From assembly GCF_000444135.1 (NCBI RefSeq), contig NZ_ATDK01000231.1, positions 1 to 50,136 of the forward strand: a stretch of DNA of 50,136 nucleotides. Reading direction: 5' to 3'. Position 1 is the first letter of the stretch. Each line of letters begins with the position of its first letter. The DNA is from Pseudomonas avellanae BPIC 631. Its GTDB lineage: Bacteria; Pseudomonadota; Gammaproteobacteria; Pseudomonadales; Pseudomonadaceae. This document shows positions 16,703 to 24,392 of this stretch, one piece after another. Made by a program: the position numbers and the translations under genes. The notes beneath the pieces were generated by a model, which saw only the letters and a list, made by a program, of their open reading frames with translations, had not been told where the DNA came from and ran no database searches.

Positions 16703-17803
16703 ATGGCCTCGACACACCCGAAAAAGGATGTCTCTTCACTGCCTGTCTTGTCTCGTCACGAAGGGCGCTATCAGAATCACACGCCCATGAAACCATTGGG
16801 CTTTTTTCGCATGCTCGGCATCTTCTGGGATCAGGCCTTCAACAAGCCCAAGGACACGCGCCCGGCGGGAGATATCCCGGTACAGCCGCTGTCGCGTCAG
16901 CAATTGCTCGCAGCACCGAACAACACCGTGTATCGCCTGGGGCATTCGACCGTGCTGCTCAAGTTGCGCAACCGGTTCTGGCTGACCGACCCGGTGTTTG
17001 CCGAGCGTGCTTCGCCGGTGCAATGGGCCGGGCCGCAGCGCTTTCACCAGCCGCCGATCAGCCTTGAAGAACTGCCGCCGATCACTGGCGTGATCCTCTC
17101 GCACAACCATTACGATCATCTTGACCACATGGCCATCAAGGCACTGGTCGACAAGACCGAGCACTTCCTCGCACCGTTGGGCGTGGGCGACAAGCTGATC
17201 GAATGGGGCGTGCCTGCGCACAAGGTGCAGCAACTGGACTGGTGGCAGTCCACAGAAGTGGCGGGCATAACATTCGTCGCCACGCCTTCGCAGCATTTTT
17301 CCGGACGCACCCTGCGCGACAGCAACCGCAGCTTGTGGGCCTCCTGGGTGATGATCGACGACGATCAGCGGATCTTTTTCAGCGGTGACAGCGGCTACTT
17401 CGACGGCTTCAAGACCATCGGTGAGCAGTACGGGCCGTTCGACCTGACCCTGATGGAAACCGGTGCCTACAACGTCGAATGGCCGCAGGTGCATATGCAG
17501 CCAGAGCAGACCCTGCAAGCCCACCTGGACCTGCGCGGTCGCTGGCTGCTGCCGATTCATAACGGCACCTTCGACCTGGCGATGCACGCCTGGCACGAAC
17601 CGTTCGACCGAATTCTGGCCCTGGCCTGGGAGCAGAATGTGTCGATCACCACGCCGATGATGGGCCAGCCGTTCTATCTGCAATACCCGTGTCGCGCAAT
17701 GACCTGGTGGCTGGGGGTCGATGAAGCGGTCGCGCCCGAGTCAACCCAGGCGCATCCGGCGAGTGGCGAACGGTCCTGTAACTGCCGTCGGCAAAATGCC
17801 TGA
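16703..17803 (+). CDS. Metallo-beta-lactamase-fold hydrolase (NAPE-PLD/UlaG-like)
   Basis: 366 residues with AGGAG 11 bp before the ATG. The zinc-binding signature SHNHYDHLDHMAIKAL (HxHxDH, residues about 134-149) is followed by a WWQSTEVAGITFVATPSQHF strand region with the third ligand His, FFSGDSGYFDGFK with the bridging Asp, and a late LPIHNGTFDLAMH with the last His. The layout matches bacterial proteins related to N-acyl-phosphatidylethanolamine phospholipase D. No signal peptide is evident. The substrate is unknown. Divergence from a TetR gene suggests induction by a small lipophilic molecule. Confidence 0.85.
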   Translation: MASTHPKKDVSSLPVLSRHEGRYQNHTPMKPLGFFRMLGIFWDQAFNKPKDTRPAGDIPVQPLSRQQLLAAPNNTVYRLGHSTVLLKLRNRFWLTDPVFAERASPVQWAGPQRFHQPPISLEELPPITGVILSHNHYDHLDHMAIKALVDKTEHFLAPLGVGDKLIEWGVPAHKVQQLDWWQSTEVAGITFVATPSQHFSGRTLRDSNRSLWASWVMIDDDQRIFFSGDSGYFDGFKTIGEQYGPFDLTLMETGAYNVEWPQVHMQPEQTLQAHLDLRGRWLLPIHNGTFDLAMHAWHEPFDRILALAWEQNVSITTPMMGQPFYLQYPCRAMTWWLGVDEAVAPESTQAHPASGERSCNCRRQNA

Positions 17804-17896
17804 TATCGTCGGACGAGGCGCTGCTTGATTGCATTTTGATGCTATCTTTCTCGCGCAGACCTGCTCGGCCGGTCGCAGCGCCAGCGAGATGCCTCG

Positions 17897-18832
17897 ATGC
17901 TCAACAGTAATGCCCTGAGAAAGCTGGACATGCAGGACCTGATGGTCTTTGTCTCGGTGTATGAGCAGCGCAACCTGACGCTGGTTGCGGAGGCGCTGCA
18001 TGTCAGCCAGTCGACGGTCAGTTACTGCCTGAAAAAGCTGCGTGCCAATTTCGAGGATGACCTGTTCATCTGCACCCGCAACGGCATGCGCCCGACCCGC
18101 AAGGCGCTGGCGATGCACGACCACGTGCAGCAGATTCTGCAGCGGGTCAATCTGTGTCATGACGGCCTGAACCTGTTTGACCCGACCCGCAGGCACACCA
18201 CGTTCACCGTCTGCGCTCCCGAGTATTTCGAGCTGCTGGTATTGCCGCATTTGCTGCGTGACTTTGCGACTGCCGGGTTCTCGGTCACGGTTAATCTGCA
18301 GAAACTGGACAAACAACTGCCGGCCGAGTCGCTGAGCGATGGTCGCGTCGATCTGGCCCTGTGTTTTGGCCCCGGGTTTCATCGCCTGCCAGACAGCCTT
18401 GTTTCGCAGGTATTGCTTGAAGATGACCTGGTCTGTGTCATGGACACGCGATTTGCGCCGCTGAGCGCATTGATCGACACGCAGACGTTCACCCAGCGTC
18501 GCCACGTGTACCCGACACCGTGGACATCCGACACCAATATCGTCGACGGCTGGTTGCAGGGGCAGGGGCTGTCGCGGGACATCGTCACCCGTGCCGACAG
18601 TTACCGTGCGGCGCTGCAATTGCTGGAAGGCACCGATCTCATTCTGGTGCTGCCACGGCGCATCCAGACCCTGCTGGGTAACGAGCCGTGGATATCCGTT
18701 TTCGAGCTGCCGCCCGACCTGCCGGGTTTCAGCCTGGACATGGTCTGGAGCGAAAACGCCGATCAGGCCGAGGCCAGTGGCTGGCTGCGTGAGCAGATCG
18801 TGAAGGTGTGCGCCGAGCGCGGGTTGCTTTGA
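17897..18832 (+). CDS. LysR-family regulator (NodD/LeuO-like)
   Basis: 311 residues. An N-terminal winged HTH (LMVFVSVYEQRNLTLVAEAL, then SQSTVSYCLKKLRANFEDDL) precedes a substrate-binding domain starting FTVCAPEYFELLVLPHLL. The sequence style (CTRNGMRPTRKALAMHDHVQ) is that of the NodD-like subgroup. It follows the hydrolase gene by 93 bp on the same strand, and no divergent partner is adjacent. The target is not evident from the neighbourhood. No strong ribosome-binding site stands in front of this ATG. Confidence 0.9.
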   Translation: MLNSNALRKLDMQDLMVFVSVYEQRNLTLVAEALHVSQSTVSYCLKKLRANFEDDLFICTRNGMRPTRKALAMHDHVQQILQRVNLCHDGLNLFDPTRRHTTFTVCAPEYFELLVLPHLLRDFATAGFSVTVNLQKLDKQLPAESLSDGRVDLALCFGPGFHRLPDSLVSQVLLEDDLVCVMDTRFAPLSALIDTQTFTQRRHVYPTPWTSDTNIVDGWLQGQGLSRDIVTRADSYRAALQLLEGTDLILVLPRRIQTLLGNEPWISVFELPPDLPGFSLDMVWSENADQAEASGWLREQIVKVCAERGLL

Positions 18833-18914
18833 GCTGTGCGTCGCGCTCGTGGTGGTACACACATCTGTTTTTGATTTCAGCCGCAGGCCGAGGGATCGGG
18901 CGACACGTCGCTTG

Positions 18915-19125
18915 TGTGGGAGCGGACCGGGCGACGCTTCGCTTGTCCGCGACCTCTTGTTTTTTGTAGGAGCGGACTTGTCCGCGAACTGCCGGGCACC
19001 GGCAACAAAATCTATACATACGGTACATCGGACACAACCGAGGTCACCGGTTTCAGGTCCGCTTCGCAGCCCTTCGCAGACAAGCCCGCTCCCACGCCCT
19101 TCGGGCAGAAGCCGTTCTCTGAGCT
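18915..19125. repeat. Long REP/BIME-type intergenic repeat, copy 2
   Basis: This fills most of the gene-free stretch 18833-19154. It opens with GGAGCGGACCGGGCGACGCTTCGC and repeats a GTAGGAGCGGACTTGTCCGCGAA REP core internally, which is an insertion relative to copy 1 at 12115-12310. The right part (ACCGAGGTCACCGGTTTCAG, then CTCCCACGCCCTTCGGGCAG) matches copy 1. It can fold into several stem-loops. Confidence 0.75.
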
Positions 19126-19154
19126 CTTCGGGACTTGTGCATAGCGACCAGTGC

Positions 19155-19304
19155 TCAACTACCGGACTTGTCTTTCTGCGGATCAGGTGAGGTAGCAGGC
19201 CGGGGTTGTTCGCCCTGCTGGTTGAGCGCTTTGTTCTTTTCGCCTACTTTGCCGGCGTTTTCCGGTTTGTGATCAAGGTCTTCGCGTTTGGATTCATCTT
19301 TCAT
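19155..19304 (-). CDS. Small hydrophilic protein, 49 residues
   Basis: The frame starts at an ATG at 19304 with GGAGA 6 bp upstream (CTGGAGAACGGTC) and ends at a TGA at 19155-19157. The product begins MKDESKREDLDHKPENAGKV and is almost entirely charged or polar, rich in Lys, Asp, Gln and Pro, with no membrane segment. Such short disordered proteins are common in pseudomonads and some are stress-induced, but I recognise no family with certainty. The good ribosome-binding site and Pseudomonas-like codon use support it being real. Confidence 0.65.
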   Translation of the reverse strand: MKDESKREDLDHKPENAGKVGEKNKALNQQGEQPRPATSPDPQKDKSGS

Positions 19305-19376
19305 GACCGTTCTCCAGATAGGTAGGCTGTCTGAATATTGGTCAGTAGGGGATCAGCAAGATTCGATTTATATGAC

Positions 19377-19415
19377 GCGCGGTCCGGTACGGTATTTTCA
19401 GACACCGAACCGCGC
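19377..19415. terminator. Hairpin after the PfpI-like gene
   Basis: GCGCGGTCCGGT and ACCGAACCGCGC form a 12-bp stem with one mismatch around a 15-nt loop, 9 bp past the stop of the minus-strand DJ-1/PfpI gene. No T-run follows on the minus strand, so it is only a candidate terminator. Confidence 0.45.
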
Positions 19416-19423
19416 AAAACGCA

Positions 19424-20101
19424 TCAGCTCAGCAAGGTCAGTACATCTTTGGCCGCCTGCGCAGAGCTGGCCGGGTTTTGCCCGGTGACCAGCTTGCCGT
19501 CGGTCAGCACGTAAACGCTCCAGTCATCGCCCTTGGAGTAGTCGCCGCCCAATTCCTTGAGTGCATCTTCGACCAGAAACGGCACCACGTCGGTCAGGCC
19601 AACGGCTTCTTCTTCGCTGTTGGTAAAGCCGGTAACGCGACGGCCCTTGACCAGCGGCTCGCCATTTTGTGCTTTGACTTTACGCAGCACGCCGGGCGCG
19701 TGGCACACCAGGCCATGCGGCTTGTCAGCCTTGGCGAATGCTTCGATCAGAGCGATGGAATGCTGGTCTTCTGCCAGGTCCCATAGTGGGCCATGGCCGC
19801 CCGGATAAAACACGGCGTCGAAATCGGCAGCGTTGACTTCGGCGAGAAGGCCAGTATTGGCCAGCACTTTCTGAGCATCGGCGTCTTTGGCGAAACGCTC
19901 GGTTTCAGCGGTCTGTGCGTCAGGCTCATCGCTTTTCGGGTCAAGCGGCGGTTGACCGCCAGCAGGCGAAACCAGCGTGACTTCGGCGCCGGCATCCTTG
20001 AACACGTAGTACGGCGCAGCAAACTCTTCGAGCCAGAAACCGGTTTTCTTGCCGGTGTCGCCCAGTTGGTCATGGGAAGTCAGAACCATCAGGATTTTCA
20101 T
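19424..20101 (-). CDS. DJ-1/PfpI-family protein (type 1 glutamine amidotransferase domain)
   Basis: 225 residues from the ATG at 20101 (MKILMVLTSHDQLGDTGKKT); a GTG two codons upstream is the alternative. A class I glutamine-amidotransferase-like fold is shown by AAPYYVFKDAGAEVTLVSPA, FDAVFYPGGHGPLWDLAEDQ and the nucleophile elbow HGLVCHAPGVLRKV with its Cys. The length and the late VTGFTNSEEEAVGLTDVVPF block match the Hsp31-like bacterial group, whose members act as glyoxalase III, deglycase or chaperone. The exact activity cannot be read from sequence. It stands alone, with long hairpins on both sides. Confidence 0.9.
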   Translation of the reverse strand: MKILMVLTSHDQLGDTGKKTGFWLEEFAAPYYVFKDAGAEVTLVSPAGGQPPLDPKSDEPDAQTAETERFAKDADAQKVLANTGLLAEVNAADFDAVFYPGGHGPLWDLAEDQHSIALIEAFAKADKPHGLVCHAPGVLRKVKAQNGEPLVKGRRVTGFTNSEEEAVGLTDVVPFLVEDALKELGGDYSKGDDWSVYVLTDGKLVTGQNPASSAQAAKDVLTLLS

Positions 20102-20184
20102 ATGCACGCTCGTTGTTGAAGGGTTGAGAGGGTGTAGACAGGCAAAAGCCCCAGGAGTTATCAGAAACTTTACAGCCCAAACGA

Positions 20185-20234
20185 AACAAGGCCGGATGTC
20201 GACGTATTGGCGTACGTCGAGGCCCGGCCTTGTT
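20185..20234. terminator. Long bipartite hairpin between PfpI-like and DUF4432 genes
   Basis: The outer arms AACAAGGCCGG and CCGGCCTTGTT (11 bp, perfect) enclose inner arms GTCGACGTA and TACGTCGA around a short loop. It sits 33 bp after the stop of the minus-strand DUF4432 gene and 84 bp before the next minus-strand start. It most likely ends the upstream transcript, although the T-run is weak; it also has the size of a REP-like element. Confidence 0.55.
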
Positions 20235-20266
20235 CAGCAAGCAGCGCTGAAAGTTTCAGTGATGGA

Positions 20267-21484
20267 TCATTGCTCTTTGGTCAGGTTCACCAACGGCTCT
20301 TTGCGCACTTCGGTCTCGCGACCGTCCTGAATGCGCTTGATCTGCCCCAGCGTCTTGTCGACAGCTCCCTTGTCAGCCAGCAGGCTGTAGGTGATCTGGA
20401 ACTGACGTTGTTCTTTGGGCGCGATGGTCGGCACCAGGTTCAGTGGGCGCTGAAAGCGGCGGTTGTAGGAGAAACTGGTGCCTGGCTCCAGCCCGGTTAC
20501 GTAACCCTGGCCTTTGGTGTCGGTGTTTTTCCACAGCGAGAACACCGGCAGCTGCTGTGTATTGAAGCCGACCGCTACGCCGAGGTTGCCGGCCTTGTTG
20601 TGCAGCACGGTGACGGTGTCGCCCTTGGCGTCGCCATAAGGCACGATGTTGTAGACGGTTTCGTCGTAGTCCGGCGTCGGTGCGCGGTAAGTCTGCCAGT
20701 CGCCCAGATCACCCTTGGCCTTCTCGTTGAACGGCGAGACCTGTTTGACCGGCGCTTCAAAACGCGCGCCTTGTTCCAGGAACGGCGTGCTGAAGTTGCT
20801 GTGGTAGAGCGCCTGGTATTCCTTCGGATAATCGCCGTTGTTGGTCAGCGTATCGTTGAGCGAAAAGCTCGTGCTGCCGGGCTCGGTGACCAGTTCGGTC
20901 TGCACCGAGAAATCGACTTTCTTGAATGCCTGTTCCTTCAGCTCACCCTTGAGGCGGATCGCATACGGCGGTTTTTCGTCGATCTGCAGCGTGACCTTGC
21001 TGGCCGGAATGTTGGCCGCGCGACCGTGCAGGGTCAGCAACTCGCCATTGTCCATGCCCGGATGACCGACCCACTCGTAGCCGCAGCGGGCGACCAGTTC
21101 GTTGAAGCCTTCCAGCCAGCCCAGTCCGCCACGGCCATTGAGCTCGATGAACGCCGGGTTGACCACATCCTTGACCGGCGAATCCCAGCCCATGCGCACA
21201 TCGCCCACCGACGCCTGCAGCACGTTCATGCCACGGGTCGGCACCACCGAAAGCTTCATGGTGCCGTTATCGATATCGATGATGCTCACGCCTTCCTGAC
21301 GACCACCGTGCAGGGTGCGCAGGGTGATGGTGAATGGCTTGTCGGTCTTGACGCCCAGTTGCTGACTGGTGATCTGCTGGTTCTGCGCAGCCTTGTCGGT
21401 GTCGAGCAGCACGTAATCCCAGGCAAAAACACTGGAAGCGGCGGTCAACGCGCCGAGGCCTACGAGCAGGGGAAGGGATTTCAT
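20267..21484 (-). CDS. Periplasmic aldose-1-epimerase-like protein (DUF4432)
   Basis: 405 residues. A signal peptide is evident (MKSLPLLVGLGALTAASSVFA, cleavage after Ala-21). The mature part resembles DUF4432 galactose-mutarotase-like proteins, which have a beta-sandwich of carbohydrate-binding type: VVPTRGMNVLQASVGDVRMG, GWLEGFNELVARCGYEWVGH, LTLHGRAANIPASKV and YQALYHSNFSTPF with candidate catalytic His residues. A sugar substrate in the periplasm is likely but unidentified. It has GAAGGACCACCGCC before the ATG and no operon partner. Confidence 0.85.
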   Translation of the reverse strand: MKSLPLLVGLGALTAASSVFAWDYVLLDTDKAAQNQQITSQQLGVKTDKPFTITLRTLHGGRQEGVSIIDIDNGTMKLSVVPTRGMNVLQASVGDVRMGWDSPVKDVVNPAFIELNGRGGLGWLEGFNELVARCGYEWVGHPGMDNGELLTLHGRAANIPASKVTLQIDEKPPYAIRLKGELKEQAFKKVDFSVQTELVTEPGSTSFSLNDTLTNNGDYPKEYQALYHSNFSTPFLEQGARFEAPVKQVSPFNEKAKGDLGDWQTYRAPTPDYDETVYNIVPYGDAKGDTVTVLHNKAGNLGVAVGFNTQQLPVFSLWKNTDTKGQGYVTGLEPGTSFSYNRRFQRPLNLVPTIAPKEQRQFQITYSLLADKGAVDKTLGQIKRIQDGRETEVRKEPLVNLTKEQ

Positions 21485-21572
21485 GGCGGTGGTCCTTCTG
21501 AAATTATTGGAATTATGGTGTTGCGTCTGAGCGCCTATTTAACGCCCAGTTAAACGATTCAGCAACTGCGCG

Positions 21573-21710
21573 ATATTCAGCGATTGCACTGGCCTCTGTG
21601 GGGGCGATCATGCTCGCGAAAGCGGACGGATTGGTACACGAAATATTCAGCGACTGCACCGGCCTCTGTGGGAGCGACCGGGGCGGCGATCCGCATTGCT
21701 CGCGAAAGCT
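21573..21710. repeat. Two tandem REP-type repeats
   Basis: Copy 1 (21573-21625) and copy 2 (21643-21710) share ATATTCAGCGA-TGCAC-GGCC, then CTGTGGG-GCGA and CTCGCGAAAGC. The GTGGGAGCGA and TCGCGAAAG arms are the classical Pseudomonas REP core. Copy 2 has an extra dozen bases in the loop. They lie between the DUF4432 promoter side and the gene ending at 21721. Confidence 0.8.
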
Positions 21711-21720
21711 TGAGGCGTAC

Positions 21721-22032
21721 TCACCCCGGCATCTGGCCGGCACCAGCCTCGCCCAGCAGCCGCTCGATCTGCGCGTGCTCCCAGCCACTGAGCAAGCTGA
21801 CCGGGTCAGTACGCAGCCAACTCTCGAACGAGCCTTCCCGGCCTTGTGGGCAGCAACAATATCGGCAACGGGTCGGGCTGCTGTCGGTTATTTCCAGGGT
21901 GATTAGCCAGCCTTCTATGTCGACCTGCTGCAACCCCGAGTCAGAGGCTTCGCCGATCAGCCGCAGTGACCTTGTGCCCATCGCCGCATCCCGCAGTTGC
22001 TGGTAAACCTCACGCGTGGTCAGGGTTCTCAT
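21721..22032 (-). CDS. Conserved-type hypothetical protein, 103 residues
   Basis: Starts MRTLTTREVYQQLRDAAMGT and has a central CRYCCCPQGREGSFESWLRT with a Cys-x2-CCC cluster. There is no signal peptide or membrane segment. I do not recognise the family with confidence; it resembles small Pseudomonas proteins in which a helical N-terminus is followed by a beta segment (GWLITLEITD) and a short zinc-like Cys cluster. The ribosome-binding site is weak. Codon use is ordinary for this genome. Confidence 0.6.
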   Translation of the reverse strand: MRTLTTREVYQQLRDAAMGTRSLRLIGEASDSGLQQVDIEGWLITLEITDSSPTRCRYCCCPQGREGSFESWLRTDPVSLLSGWEHAQIERLLGEAGAGQMPG

Positions 22033-22125
22033 CGAATTCGCCCGGTTGCATTTGCATGGAGTAAAGCACGATTTTGCCCTGAGCCCGATAAGGTTAATGA
22101 GTCATTCAAACCGGCTGAAAAACCA

Positions 22126-23043
22126 TCAGGATTTCGCCGCTGCACCAAACAGGTTTTCGACCTCGGGCCGGGTCTGGTTGATCGCCCCCAGTTGGCGGAT
22201 CAGCTCGGCCTGCCGGCTGCCACGTATGCCCGCGGTGGTCATGAGCGCATCGCGCACGTAGGTGTAGACACCGCTGACGCCAAACGGCGTGACATGGTGC
22301 ACGTGCTTGCTGATCCCTTCGGTGATCGCCTTGAAATGTTCGCCAGCATAATAGGTGCGACGTGCCCAGGCCGACTCGAAAACCAGTTCCATCATGACGA
22401 TATTCAGCCGCGATGCTTCGACCTCGTGATCAACCCCTGGCGCAGGCGGTGCAGGCTCTGCGTTGTCATAGGGTTGCGCCAGGTGCAGGCGCAGCTTGAG
22501 CACTGCATCGGAACTGGCCATCTCGCGTGCGAGCTTTTCTACCGCGTCGCGGGCAGCGGGCAGATTGTTGCCGTCGAGGTGGAAATGCAGGTGCATTTTG
22601 TCCAGCGTGGCTGTTTCATTGGGGATCGGGTTGGCCAGGCGATCCACCAGCGTGCTGGAACCGTCCGGCACATCGTAGGCGATGGTTTCTTCGAACATGT
22701 TTTGCTCGTCGGAGAACAGCAGAGAACTGGCGTCCTTGAATTGCGTCTGGTCTGCGGCAGACAAAAAGCCGATTTCCACGCCGCCATCCAGTACGTAACC
22801 CTCCAGAGGCCTGACGCCCTCGATGATCGGCCACAGGTGACCGTCCTTTTCGCGGCTCAGGTGGTGCTGCACGTACCAGCCCAACCCCGGAAGACGGGCG
22901 CACAACGGGCCGTGGACATCTCGCCAGTAAGTAGCAAACAACTCGTGAGGCACGCCGTTCTTGCGCAGCACGGTGGTGTAGGAATTGATGACGATGTTCT
23001 GGTCTCGAGTGCCGTAGCTGCCAGTGAACGCTGAGTTGTGCAT
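22126..23043 (-). CDS. EthD-domain protein
   Basis: 305 residues. The N-terminal half has the EthD signature (HELFATYWRDVHGPLCARLP, then GWYVQHHL), a dimeric alpha-beta barrel fold. The C-terminal half (RRTYYAGEHFKAITEGISKH) may be a second, diverged barrel. EthD relatives are often associated with oxidative breakdown of ethers or aromatic polyketides, but most are uncharacterised. It starts 64 bp after the transporter gene stop on the same strand and may be in one transcript with it. The substrate is unknown. Confidence 0.8.
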   Translation of the reverse strand: MHNSAFTGSYGTRDQNIVINSYTTVLRKNGVPHELFATYWRDVHGPLCARLPGLGWYVQHHLSREKDGHLWPIIEGVRPLEGYVLDGGVEIGFLSAADQTQFKDASSLLFSDEQNMFEETIAYDVPDGSSTLVDRLANPIPNETATLDKMHLHFHLDGNNLPAARDAVEKLAREMASSDAVLKLRLHLAQPYDNAEPAPPAPGVDHEVEASRLNIVMMELVFESAWARRTYYAGEHFKAITEGISKHVHHVTPFGVSGVYTYVRDALMTTAGIRGSRQAELIRQLGAINQTRPEVENLFGAAAKS

Positions 23044-23107
23044 GGGGCTCTCTATCCTGAAGGTGTCTACCTCAGGCGTCTCGCCGGGAACGTAAGTTCA
23101 AGGAGAT

Positions 23108-24268
23108 TTACCGGCGGGCACATGCTCGTGCAGCAATGCAAGGCGAAACGAACAGATGACCCCGATACGCGCCCGCCAGGGTATGCACTGCCACAATCGA
23201 CCACATGACGGCCAGCATCGCGACCAGGCCCACGCCGAACACATCGAAAAAACTCAGGTTCAATGTCGCGCCAAGCTTGAGAGTTGCCAATGCATACACG
23301 CCGAGCGGAAAGGTAAAGGCCCACCAGCCCAGATTGAACGCCAGGCCCTGCTTGAAATAACGCAGCGTGATCAGCCCGGCCAGCGCCATCCACCACAGGC
23401 CCAGCCCCCAGAAAAGCATACCGACAATCACGCCCACGCCTGCCGCCACGGTCCCGACCGACGCCAGCCCGTGCGCGGCAAAGATCGCCGGGGCGTCGCT
23501 GCCCATCACCAGCATGCCCAGTGCGCCCGTACCGATCGGCCCGAGTGCCAGCCAGCTCGACGCCGCCATGCTCTCGTGGGGCAGTTTGTGCAGCGCCAGC
23601 CGCAGCAGCAGAATGACCAGAATGCTCAGCGCCACGGGCACCGAATAGGCCCACAGCACATAGCTGGTGATCAGCACGGTGAACTGCGCGTTTGTGGTTG
23701 CAAGATGCGCGGTCAGTGAACCACCGCAGGCCGCTGCAACTTCTGCCGCGACCACAGGCAACAGCCACACAGCGGTCATCTTTTCAATGCTGTGCTCCTG
23801 ACGGGTGAACATCATGAACGGGATCAGTACGCCACAAGCCAATGCCATCGCCACGTCCAGCCACCACAGGGCTTCGGCGACCGGCACCACTGCATCGCCC
23901 CAGCGCGCCGGTCCGAACACCAGCAGGCCATTGATAAGGGTTGCCAGGCCCATGGGGATGGTGCCGAAGAACATCGAGACCGTCGAATGGCCAAAGATCT
24001 GCCGCGCCTCGTCGAAAAACAGCAGCCAGCGGCTCGCGTACATCACGCTGAACAGGGCGAACAGCGCGACATTGAGAAACCACAGCGCTTCACCTGCGTC
24101 GCGCAACACGGCCACATTCCCTGGCAGTTGGGCGAGTGCCAGCGACAGAATGCCGGTGCCCATGGTGACGGCGAACCAGTTGGGCGTGAATTGACGGACG
24201 GCTTCCCGTGGGCTTGCCAAAGCGGTGAAGGGCGCGTTACGCGTGATGACAGTGGCGAAGCGGCTCAT
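23108..24268 (-). CDS. TDT-family transporter (TehA/SLAC1-like)
   Basis: 386 residues from the ATG at 24268 (MSRFATVITRNAPFTALASP), chosen because AGGACAACGTC precedes it; in-frame starts at 24304 (ATG) and 24322 (TTG) are alternatives. About ten hydrophobic segments follow a FTPNWFAVTMGTGILSLALA block that is typical of the tellurite-resistance/dicarboxylate transporter family, which includes TehA, the sulfite pump Ssu1 and plant SLAC1. It probably exports or channels a small anion across the inner membrane. It is divergent from a LysR gene with a perfect palindrome between them. Confidence 0.88.
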   Translation of the reverse strand: MSRFATVITRNAPFTALASPREAVRQFTPNWFAVTMGTGILSLALAQLPGNVAVLRDAGEALWFLNVALFALFSVMYASRWLLFFDEARQIFGHSTVSMFFGTIPMGLATLINGLLVFGPARWGDAVVPVAEALWWLDVAMALACGVLIPFMMFTRQEHSIEKMTAVWLLPVVAAEVAAACGGSLTAHLATTNAQFTVLITSYVLWAYSVPVALSILVILLLRLALHKLPHESMAASSWLALGPIGTGALGMLVMGSDAPAIFAAHGLASVGTVAAGVGVIVGMLFWGLGLWWMALAGLITLRYFKQGLAFNLGWWAFTFPLGVYALATLKLGATLNLSFFDVFGVGLVAMLAVMWSIVAVHTLAGAYRGHLFVSPCIAARACARR

Positions 24269-24355
24269 GACGTTGTCCTGCTGGGTGGCGGTGGAATCTG
24301 CCATCAGTGTAAGGGTCGACAATCAATTCTCTAAACGGGTAGTCTCGATACTTGT

Positions 24356-24372
24356 TACCTGATTTTCAGGTA
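24356..24372. promoter_or_regulatory. Perfect 17-bp palindrome between TDT transporter and LysR gene
   Basis: TACCTGA-TTT-TCAGGTA is a perfect 7-3-7 palindrome, 20 bp before the LysR start and 87 bp before the transporter start. LysR proteins bind imperfect dyads near divergent promoters, so this is the best candidate operator for the pair. Confidence 0.6.
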
Positions 24373-24392
24373 GGTTTTTTCGGAGTTCAGGC

